This document shows positions 17,790 through 24,601 of a stretch of 64,000 bases of DNA, one piece after another. Under the pieces are notes generated by a model. That model saw only the letters and a list, made by a program, of their open reading frames with translations. It was not told where the DNA came from and ran no database searches. The stretch's first letter is position 1. Every line of letters starts with the position of its first letter. Origin of the DNA: Mesorhizobium sp. LHD-90 (GTDB taxonomy: Bacteria > Pseudomonadota > Alphaproteobacteria > Rhizobiales > Rhizobiaceae). The position numbers and the translations under genes were made by a program. The stretch is taken from NCBI RefSeq assembly GCF_030929505.1, contig NZ_JAVFVV010000005.1, forward strand, positions 310,001 to 374,000, written 5' to 3'.

Positions 17790-17829
17790 GGGACGGATTG
17801 TGGCCTCCTGCACAATCCGTCCCATTTTT
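17790..17829 (+). terminator. Strong intrinsic terminator inside the peroxidase leader
   Basis: GGGACGGATTGTG (17790-17802) pairs perfectly over 13 bp with CACAATCCGTCCC (17811-17823) around an 8-nt loop, followed by ATTTTTC. It is a textbook plus-strand terminator about 400 bp after the heptamer box and 200 bp before the peroxidase start. It either ends a short upstream gene or RNA, or attenuates the operon. Confidence 0.85.
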
Positions 17830-18030
17830 CATCTCGCCTGTTTGCGCGCGGGAACCCAGCGGGCGCCGGGCGAGGCGCCGGCAGGGCAGCATTCCGCTCT
17901 TTTCGCTTGCTAGGCGTGTCGCTGCGGCGCAGTTTTCGCCCGCATTGCGGCTTGCCGGGCCGGCATTGCATTGGGCCGGTTCGGATATTGCCGAGAAATG
18001 AAAGGCCTGCCTGAACAGGTGGAGGGGGCG

Positions 18031-19764
18031 ATGCGACACGGAGACGACGCGGACTACGAGACGCTGGTCAATCACCGGCGAACCTACAGCACGAAACGGA
18101 TGAGCGCACGCCCTGCCGTCGAATCGGCGCGCTCGAGTTCCGGCGAAGTCCTGCGACAACGTCTTCTCTTTCCAAGCCTGGCCGGCAGGCCGATCAGCCT
18201 TATCTCGTCCGACGACGACAGCGTGGCGGTAGAACGCACGCAGGAGGCGATCTCTGCCATCTCCAGCCGGATGCTAGGCCCGATCGATCCTTCCGATGTC
18301 AGCGACATACCCTCCGCCTTCACCTATTTTGGCCAGTTCGTCTTCCACGACATGGTCTTCAGCCGGATCTTCGGTGCACCGGCTCGGGAGGTAGGGGAGC
18401 GCCCGATGCGCAACGCCTCCTCCGGCAGCATCGACCTGTCCGGGTTGTACGGTCGCGGTCCGGTCGTCGACCCGCATCTCTATGACTGGGCTTCCGCAAC
18501 CGATCCGACGCTGTGCCGGTTTCCCCTGGGCCTGCCGGCCGTCAGCGACCGCACCGTCAATCTTCCTGTGGACGGGACCGTCGAAAGGGCGCGTGACCTG
18601 CCGCGCATCGATGGGGCCGGAGGCTATATGAGCGTGTGCGGGCGCAAGGCGCCCTATCGCCCGCTGGTGGCCGATCCACGCAACGACGACAACCTCATTC
18701 TTTCGCAGCTTCATTGCACGCTGATGCAGGTGCACAACCGTCTCATCGACGTGCAGATGAAGCGCCAGGCGGTGTCTCCGAAGGATGCTTTCGAGCGAGC
18801 GCGCGCCTATCTGACCAGCGCCTATCGCCGCGTCGTGGTCGACGACTATCTGCGCCGGATCCTGTTCGGTCCGGTCTGGGAGCATTTCTTCAAGGGCGAG
18901 GATTTTCACGGGCCGGGTCTGGCCTCGCTTGAGCCTCTCGCCGACCTTCCGCTGGAATTCTCGTTCGGTGCCTCGCGCTTCGCGCACGCGATGGTTCGCG
19001 ACCGCTATCGCGTCAATCAGACCTTTGACGGGGATCCAAGCTCGTTGCGGGAGGTCCTGTCGTTCTCCAGCCAGCGCCCGAACGGAGACGTTCCGATCCG
19101 GGCGAACTGGGCGGTGGACTGGCACCGCTTCGCCGAGCTCGGCGGCGCCGGGGATCTGGTGAAGGCGCGGCGTATTAGTCCGTTCCTCACCTACGAACTG
19201 GCGGTCGTCAAGCATGCGGCCGATCTCGACGGGACCCCGCGTTCGATCGCCTTCATGGATTGCTGGCGCTGCTATCACCTCGGGCTTCCGTCCGGGCAGC
19301 GCGTCGCCGCCGCCGTCGCGGCGGCGCTTCCTCGTGAATGCGGCGAGGTCAAGGTGCTCACCGGCAGCGACATGTTGCCGACGCAGAAATGCAGGCAGCG
19401 CCACAGTTTCCATGCCGCCGAACTCGAACGCGCCTTGCAGGCCCATCCGCAGTTCCTGGAGGAGACGCCGCTCTCCTATTATGTGCTGCAGGAAGCTTCG
19501 CTGCTGGGCGACGACGGAAATCATCTCGGGCCCGTCGGATCCTATGTCATCGCCGCCACCGTCGCGGCGGCGCTTTTCAATGCCAGCGATAGCGAAATCC
19601 ACGTGCAACTGCCGTGGGCGGTCAAGCCTCGCACTCTCGCTGGCCTTCTCAGCCTGGCGGACGAAAGGCTCGTCCCGGACGAAACCCTGAACGGCTATCT
19701 TGAGCGGACTGTTCGTCCCGATCTTTCCGCCAGGGGACATCGCAGAACCGGTAACGCAACCTGA
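18031..19764 (+). CDS. Animal-type heme peroxidase family protein
   Basis: 577 aa. The An_peroxidase fold is indicated by the distal-His/Ca-binding segment TYFGQFVFHDMVFS (His106), the helix NDDNLILSQLHCTLMQVHNR and the proximal-His segment SFGASRFAHAMVRDRYRVN (His319). The family uses H2O2 to oxidise halides or phenolic/tyrosyl groups and can crosslink. No signal peptide is seen, so it is probably cytoplasmic. GGAGGGGGCG immediately precedes ATG 18031; a longer frame starts at 17971 without such a site. A 134-aa gene follows after 17 nt, likely its operon partner and possible substrate or accessory. It is regulated, I infer, by the neighbouring SARP through the 17388 box. Confidence 0.85.
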   Translation: MRHGDDADYETLVNHRRTYSTKRMSARPAVESARSSSGEVLRQRLLFPSLAGRPISLISSDDDSVAVERTQEAISAISSRMLGPIDPSDVSDIPSAFTYFGQFVFHDMVFSRIFGAPAREVGERPMRNASSGSIDLSGLYGRGPVVDPHLYDWASATDPTLCRFPLGLPAVSDRTVNLPVDGTVERARDLPRIDGAGGYMSVCGRKAPYRPLVADPRNDDNLILSQLHCTLMQVHNRLIDVQMKRQAVSPKDAFERARAYLTSAYRRVVVDDYLRRILFGPVWEHFFKGEDFHGPGLASLEPLADLPLEFSFGASRFAHAMVRDRYRVNQTFDGDPSSLREVLSFSSQRPNGDVPIRANWAVDWHRFAELGGAGDLVKARRISPFLTYELAVVKHAADLDGTPRSIAFMDCWRCYHLGLPSGQRVAAAVAAALPRECGEVKVLTGSDMLPTQKCRQRHSFHAAELERALQAHPQFLEETPLSYYVLQEASLLGDDGNHLGPVGSYVIAATVAAALFNASDSEIHVQLPWAVKPRTLAGLLSLADERLVPDETLNGYLERTVRPDLSARGHRRTGNAT

Positions 19765-19781
19765 AAATCAAGGAGGGCAAT

Positions 19782-20186
19782 ATGGCAAAGTTCGAGAACA
19801 TCCAGTTCGAGGCGCTCGGCGAATTCATCCAGCGGGCGATCAAGGACCCTGAAATGGTGAAGATATTCAAGACCGGCTCGCAGTCGGAGATCAAAGGCCT
19901 TCTCAGTGGCTTCATGACGCCGAAGGGCAAGAGCTGGGACGAGATCACGATCGTTCCGCATTTCGACGAGGACAATGTCGTCAACATCGCGTTCCCCTTC
20001 ACCGGCGACGTGGAAGAGACCGTCAGGACGATTGCACCCGAGACCGGCGACGGCGAGGACTATCCCTTCCCGGCGCACTACACCTTCAATCCGAATTCCG
20101 GCGCGAATCCTGAGGAGAAGAAGGCCAACCGGCTTCGAGGCTACCGCAGCCGCCTGGGCGACTATGTGATGTCGCGCTGCAAATAG
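19782..20186 (+). CDS. 134-aa protein with nitrile-hydratase-leader-like (NHLP-like) segment
   Basis: No confident family. Residues 10-70 run EALGEFIQRAIKDPEMVKIF, then a helical linker, PKGKSWDEITIVPHF and DEDNVVNIAFPF. This order (helix with R-A-x-x-DP, then V-V-x-N-T-like strand, then hydrophobic strand) resembles the leader fold derived from nitrile hydratase alpha subunits and used by some TOMM/RiPP precursors. The C-terminal 60 residues are polar (Pro, Tyr, Asn, Glu, Arg) and end SRCK, with only one Cys and few Ser/Thr, so a thiazole-rich core is not obvious. AAGGAGGGCAAT before the ATG is a strong ribosome binding site. It is 17 nt after the peroxidase and convergent with the SARP gene. 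Candidate substrate of the YcaO or peroxidase; this is inference. Confidence 0.8.
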   Translation: MAKFENIQFEALGEFIQRAIKDPEMVKIFKTGSQSEIKGLLSGFMTPKGKSWDEITIVPHFDEDNVVNIAFPFTGDVEETVRTIAPETGDGEDYPFPAHYTFNPNSGANPEEKKANRLRGYRSRLGDYVMSRCK

Positions 20187-20203
20187 TTGTCGCGCCGGCC
20201 GCG

Positions 20204-22240
20204 TCAGGCCAGCCTGGCGGCGCGGTCGATGCCTTGCCAAAGGCGCTCCCGATCGGCGTCGAGCCGGATGGGGAATACGTTTCTGAACCAATCTATGGCG
20301 GCCCGCCGCGTCGGGCGTTCGCCATTGTGCCACGCGGCGGTAACACTGCGGAGGAACATCCGGAAGTCGGCCCCGGCGGTCGCGTCGTTGCCCAGCAGGG
20401 CATTTGCGGCCGCCGACCACCCACGGATGTCCGGGAACAGGCCGTCGCTCTTTTCCACCGCATCCAGGCAGCCTTGCAGATCGCCCGCCAGGAAACATAC
20501 GGTCGCCAGATAGCCGTAGTAATGCGGCTCGTGCAGCGGATTGAGTTCGAACGACCGCCGTGCCAACTCGACCGCGCGCTCGTGATTGCCGATGAACCCG
20601 CTCGCCAGGGAATAGGCGATCAGGGTCGACGGATTGGCTGCGTTGAGGTCGTGGGCGAGGCGGAAATGGAAATCCGCCAGTTCCCAGCGCCGGGCCAGTA
20701 GATGGCTCCAGGCCAGGTTCACCTGGTTTCGATGATCCAGCGGATCCAGCATGACCGCCTGTTTGGCCAGGTCGAAGGCGCGATCGAGATCGGCGCTGTC
20801 CAGCGGATAACCCGGCAGGACGATCCACCGCGAGTTCAGGATCGCGGCCAGGCTGGAATAGGCGCAGGACAGGCGGGGATCGAGGCGAATGGCATCCTCG
20901 TAGCGGGCAATTGCCGCTGCCTCGGTGTCGTTGCGCCACAGGATGGAGAGCCTCTGCCCGTCCAGCCAACTGTCATAGGCCGAGATGTAGTTGGGCGACT
21001 GTTCGGCGATGCGATGCAGGCGCGTCGTGGAAATCACGAGCTGAAGGCGGGAGGCTACCTGCGCGCATATCTCGTTGAAAACCGTTCTCCATGCCGACGG
21101 TTCGGCTGGCGCCGTCGTTGCAAACTGAAGGTCGCCCGACGCCAGCGCGCGGCACGAGATTTCGAAGGCGTGCCCGTGCCCGTCATCCGACGCGGTTATC
21201 ACGACGGCGAGATCCGCGTTGCCGCCGGCCGCTGCGCGAAGCGCCTCGATCGAACCGGAGCGGAGCACATCGCGATCGAGTTCGGCCTGGATCGCCGTCC
21301 AGTGCCTGAAACGTGAGAGTGATGCCGAAAGTTCGCTCACCAGGGCGAACTGCACATGCGCGTCGGTCGCCTTGTATCTTTCGGTGACGAGGACGATGGT
21401 CGGCCTCTCGATGAAATTCGGGAACGACTCGGCATTGTCATAGGTGCTGGACGCTGCGCCGGCGTCTGGTGTTTCGCGCGCCGACCTGAACTGCTCCAGT
21501 TGCCGGACGATGTCGCGGGATGGCGAAATATCCAGTTCCGAGCGCAGATCGGCCGCGTAGCGTTCGAAGAAGACACGCGCCCGCGCATAGCCACCTTCCC
21601 GGTGAAGCGCGCGCAGCATTTCGATCGCGGCGGCTTCGTGGAATGGATCGAGCCGCAGAATGCAGGTGGCGATCGCCTTCCGTTCGGCGAGCGTCGAATT
21701 GGGACCGTCGAGCACCTTCGACAGCGATTGCACCTGACCGTCGCACCAATGGGTGGAGGTCGTCCTCAGCCAGTTGTCGAACACGGGATCGCAATCTTCA
21801 ACGCCCCCGCAAAACAACTCTCCCCGCCGCGACAGCAAGCGGTCGGCAGCCGCGAAATCCCGTTCCGCCAGGGCGCGCTGAACCTCCGAGACGTCCGCCT
21901 TGATCACGCTTCGGTCGACCCCCACCGAGAGCTTGTCGACGAGAAGAAAGTCGAGGCCGGTATCGATTTCGATCTGCCGCAGGTCGCGGATCGACTGCCT
22001 CAGCGAGGCGCGGGCATGTTCCTCGTCCCTGTCGCTCCACAACAGCGCCGACAGGCGTCCGCGCGTTTCGCGCGTTTGCTCGCTGAGCAGCAGGTATGCG
22101 AGGATGGCGCAAGCCTTGCGCTTGTCGAAGGCCTGGACCTTGCCGGCGCAGCGCATCTCGAAGCTGCCGAGAAGCCTGACTTCAAGGCATTTCTCGGAAA
22201 CGCTTTCTTCCCCAAGTTTTTCAACCAATGCTATCGACAT
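20204..22240 (-). CDS. SARP-type regulator: OmpR-like wHTH + BTAD + TPR
   Basis: 678 aa from ATG 22240 (a GTG at 22315 would add 25). Residues about 18-100 are the winged-helix domain: EVRLLGSFEMRCAGKV, RKACAILAYLLLSEQ and LLWSDRDEEHARASLRQSIR. The bacterial transcriptional activation domain follows (residues about 110-260, with LHREGGYARARVFFERYAADL). A middle region, ADLAVVITASDDG, is unassigned. TPR-like helices fill residues 430-640. Such proteins activate genes by binding heptamer direct repeats. It is divergent from the YcaO gene and convergent with the NHLP-like gene, central to the block. The heptamer boxes at 17388 and 24175 are its likely targets. Confidence 0.85.
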   Translation of the reverse strand: MSIALVEKLGEESVSEKCLEVRLLGSFEMRCAGKVQAFDKRKACAILAYLLLSEQTRETRGRLSALLWSDRDEEHARASLRQSIRDLRQIEIDTGLDFLLVDKLSVGVDRSVIKADVSEVQRALAERDFAAADRLLSRRGELFCGGVEDCDPVFDNWLRTTSTHWCDGQVQSLSKVLDGPNSTLAERKAIATCILRLDPFHEAAAIEMLRALHREGGYARARVFFERYAADLRSELDISPSRDIVRQLEQFRSARETPDAGAASSTYDNAESFPNFIERPTIVLVTERYKATDAHVQFALVSELSASLSRFRHWTAIQAELDRDVLRSGSIEALRAAAGGNADLAVVITASDDGHGHAFEISCRALASGDLQFATTAPAEPSAWRTVFNEICAQVASRLQLVISTTRLHRIAEQSPNYISAYDSWLDGQRLSILWRNDTEAAAIARYEDAIRLDPRLSCAYSSLAAILNSRWIVLPGYPLDSADLDRAFDLAKQAVMLDPLDHRNQVNLAWSHLLARRWELADFHFRLAHDLNAANPSTLIAYSLASGFIGNHERAVELARRSFELNPLHEPHYYGYLATVCFLAGDLQGCLDAVEKSDGLFPDIRGWSAAANALLGNDATAGADFRMFLRSVTAAWHNGERPTRRAAIDWFRNVFPIRLDADRERLWQGIDRAARLA

Positions 22241-22318
22241 CCCGCGCCTGCGCCCGCCGTGGCCTGTCAGTATCGAGGGCGGGCTGAAAATGGTGGTTTC
22301 CGAGAACCGAAGCACAGC

Positions 22319-22420
22319 ATACCCGCCGGTAGATGGGTATCGGAAACACAGAAAGTGCCATTTGCAGACGGCCGCCGTCCGAATATCAATGGGCCATTGC
22401 TCCCATCTAATACCGGAAAC
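22319..22420. promoter_or_regulatory. Divergent SARP-ycaO promoter region with repeats
   Basis: The 206-bp gap holds an inverted repeat ATACCC-N10-GGGTAT (22319-22340). It also holds a direct repeat TA(T/C)CGGAAAC at 22338-22347 and 22411-22420, each flanked by AGATGGG or CCCATCT. Neither matches the TTCACGC heptamer, so this promoter pair may respond to a different factor or to autoregulation. Confidence 0.4.
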
Positions 22421-22446
22421 GATTTCGAGTTAAGTGGACAACCGGT

Positions 22447-23841
22447 TTGCGGCTGGAAAAACGTCACTGGGATGTACTTGCCAATCACCCGTCGATCGGC
22501 TGCGCCCGGGAATTGTCTCGCGGCATCGACCCGGCTGTTGCGGCCGAAATAGCAAGCGCGGGGTTCGGCGGGGATCTTGCGGCCTCCGATTTCTCCAGCC
22601 GGCGGTTGTTCGCTCTGGCGGCGCTTCGCGGCATGGCCGTCGACGTTTTCCAGGTTCCCGGAGGCAGCCTGGCCGCCAGCAATATCGACCTGCCAGGCAC
22701 TGATGGGCCGGAAAAGGTTACGGTCAGCGGCAAGGGTTTTTCGACTGCGCCGGCGGTGCTGGGCTGCCTCGGCGAGGCGGCGGAAGTCAGCAGTTGGATG
22801 TATCGCCCGACCGACCGGGAGGTCCTGGTCGGGGACGTGGTGCTGGATCGGCAGGCGGCGGTCTCAGCCGGAGACGTGCTTGGCTTTTCCGCGGCCCAGA
22901 TACGCAACCGGCAGGACTTCAACCGGTTTTGGGATGGCTGGGACGCGATTGCGCCAGCGCGGCAGATAAGGAAGGCGGATCTGTGGACGACGGTGCGCGA
23001 CGCGACTGGCTCGAAAGCCGCCCGTTGCCCGGCGTTCCTCTGCTTCGGGCGGTTCGGCGAGGCCGTCCATGGCGACAAGAGCATGAACGTCGATTCGAAC
23101 GGCTGCGCCGCCGGAAGCTCCATGGACGACGCGCGGCTGCGCGCGATCCTCGAAATCGCGGAGCGCGACGCGACCGGCATCTGGTGGTGGCGCGGCTGCC
23201 GGCGCGAACGCATCGCGCCCGATCGCCTGGACGATGCCAAACTGTCTTCGGCACTGGCCGAACATGGCGAGGAAACCGGGCGGAGGGCCTGGTTTCTGGA
23301 CATTTCCACCTTCCGCAACTGTCGCGCCGTGGCCGCGGTTTCATGCGGGCCCAACGGCGAGCGTGTCGCATTGGGATTCGCCGCCGCCCTTTGCTTGCGC
23401 GACGCGGTCAGGGCGTCGTTTCTCGAGATGATCCAGACGGAGCTGGCGATCGACGCCTATGAGATTCGCCGGGAGGTGGATCCGGACGGCCCGCTAGCGG
23501 CCGGCGACAGCCGCATGGCGCGGTGGCTCCGGCAGGCCAATCTTGGCGCGCTCGATTTTGTCGCCGGCGCCGACGGCCCGCCCTCGAAACGGCCGGCGGG
23601 CCGGACCGGCACGCTATCCGGTCTGATCGGGGAAATGGCGGAAGCAGGCTCGGATGTCTGGTTTGCCGATCTGTCGCGCGCCGAGATCGGTGTGCCCGTG
23701 GTGAAGGCGATATCGGCCGGCTTGGCCCATTTCAAGCCACGATGGGGCTGCCGGCGCATCTGGGATTTGCCGCAACAGCGCGGCTGGGCGACGAAATATG
23801 GACGGCGCGATTGGCGAAAGCCGCCGCCGCTGCTAGTGTAG
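22447..23841 (+). CDS. YcaO domain protein (stand-alone, TOMM/thioamide-type ATP-dependent enzyme)
   Basis: 464 aa. The YcaO ATP-binding landmarks appear in order: VSGKGFSTAPAVLGCLGEAAE near residue 97, DSNGCAAGSSMDDARLRAIL at about 216, the E-x-x-ERDA helix with IWWWRG, a central RDAVRASFLEMIQTE and the C-terminal SRAEIGVPVVKAISAGLAHF. The last residues, RKPPPLLV, are proline-rich, in the place where many azoline-forming YcaO proteins have a PxPxP tail. YcaO enzymes phosphorylate the peptide backbone to form azolines, thioamides or amidines. No ThiF-like E1 partner, TfuA or flavin dehydrogenase lies nearby. The start is TTG 22447 (no ATG before residue 63, weak ribosome site), so the N-terminus is uncertain. 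Divergent from the SARP gene. Confidence 0.88.
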   Translation: MRLEKRHWDVLANHPSIGCARELSRGIDPAVAAEIASAGFGGDLAASDFSSRRLFALAALRGMAVDVFQVPGGSLAASNIDLPGTDGPEKVTVSGKGFSTAPAVLGCLGEAAEVSSWMYRPTDREVLVGDVVLDRQAAVSAGDVLGFSAAQIRNRQDFNRFWDGWDAIAPARQIRKADLWTTVRDATGSKAARCPAFLCFGRFGEAVHGDKSMNVDSNGCAAGSSMDDARLRAILEIAERDATGIWWWRGCRRERIAPDRLDDAKLSSALAEHGEETGRRAWFLDISTFRNCRAVAAVSCGPNGERVALGFAAALCLRDAVRASFLEMIQTELAIDAYEIRREVDPDGPLAAGDSRMARWLRQANLGALDFVAGADGPPSKRPAGRTGTLSGLIGEMAEAGSDVWFADLSRAEIGVPVVKAISAGLAHFKPRWGCRRIWDLPQQRGWATKYGRRDWRKPPPLLV

Positions 23842-24174
23842 GCACTGGCCTGCCGGACTCCGCGAGAAGTCTGGAAAGTCAAGCGATTTCAATGGAATGT
23901 GAAGCGCGGCTCTCGACAGCCGCATGACTGGTTTGGCGCGGACCCTCGGGCGGCCGGCGCGACGGCGCCTTTGGGTGTTTCGGACCGACAGCACAGGCCG
24001 ATTCGGTTTGATTGGACTGCCACGATCCCGAACGTCCGCAGGTGCTCCGCGAAAAGTGGTGGACCGAGCCGACCCAAAAAGCACGGACGATCGCCCCGCC
24101 GCGGAGAGGGTGTCGCCAAAGGGCATATAGCCGGGAGCGTCCGGCCAACATCCCGGCCTCAGCGTGATTTGGGC
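23842..24174. other. Non-coding gap after ycaO
   Basis: No frame here has a credible start or composition. A weak hairpin GCGGCT-N6-AGCCGC (23906-23923) may end the ycaO transcript. The region immediately precedes the second heptamer box. Confidence 0.4.
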
Positions 24175-24203
24175 TTCACGCTCACTTCACGGTGACGTTG
24201 CGT
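24175..24203 (+). promoter_or_regulatory. SARP-box-like heptamer repeat, copy 2
   Basis: TTCACGC (24175-24181), TTCACGG (24186-24192) and GTTGCGT (24197-24203) repeat on an exact 11-bp period. GGGC precedes and GCCGGGGG follows at almost the same offset as in copy 1 (17388). It heads the protease/nuclease/MoxR operon. Confidence 0.65.
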
Positions 24204-24314
24204 AACTGTGCCGGAGATTTGGCGCCGGGGGCAGCCAAGAGCGATGGCGGGACGGTTTTGACCAATCAGCAGCATCGATCGAACAGAGAGAGGTTCGAAG
24301 CGAGGGGGGCTCGC

Positions 24315-24539
24315 ATGGCGAGCAGGGCTCGTTTTGGACGGGCGGTGGGCAGCATCCGGTTGCCCACCGCTTGCCGCCGCGGTGGCGGCCTGCTGTCGGT
24401 TCTCCTGGCCAAGCAGCCCTGCGCTGTGACGTTGTCGCGCGTGGTCGGCAGCCGGAGCCGCCAAGGAAACGGAACGAAGATCTCGATATCGAGCAAGGTG
24501 ATCCGGCGCTGGACCGGGTTCTCGGCCGATCGGCGATAG
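24315..24539 (+). CDS. Possible 74-aa leader ORF before the double protease
   Basis: ATG 24315 is well placed behind GAGGGGGGCTCGC. The frame has high third-position GC, higher by eye than the overlapping protease frame in the same stretch. The product is Arg-rich (RARFGRAVGSIRLPTACRR...), unlike any family I know, and ends 62 nt before the protease ATG. It could be a small regulatory ORF or chance. It spans the 24342-24370 hairpin. Confidence 0.28.
   Translation: MASRARFGRAVGSIRLPTACRRGGGLLSVLLAKQPCAVTLSRVVGSRSRQGNGTKISISSKVIRRWTGFSADRR
24342..24370 (+). other. Perfect 10-bp hairpin in protease operon leader
   Basis: GCGGTGGGCA (24342-24351) and TGCCCACCGC (24361-24370) form a perfect stem with a 9-nt loop. 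A smaller stem CCGCC/GGCGG follows. There is no U-run, so it is more likely a leader RNA structure than a terminator. Confidence 0.55.
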
Positions 24540-24601
24540 CCGGCTTCGAGGTCAGGTTCGGCCAGCCTGTCAGGCGGGCCGCCGCGAAAGGAAGACAGGA
24601 C

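Noticed and set aside
17667-18014. 115-aa frame starting with an ATGA overlap after the 72-aa frame, with a Cys-containing stretch (DMEACCAGHQNRTACV)
   Set aside because: It looked like a RiPP precursor at first, but a strong intrinsic terminator lies inside it and the rest is Arg-rich with no ribosome site.
24371-24601. TTG start for the double protease
   Set aside because: It abuts a strong hairpin, lacks a ribosome site, and the 77 extra residues have weaker coding bias than downstream; ATG 24602 preferred, though not proven.
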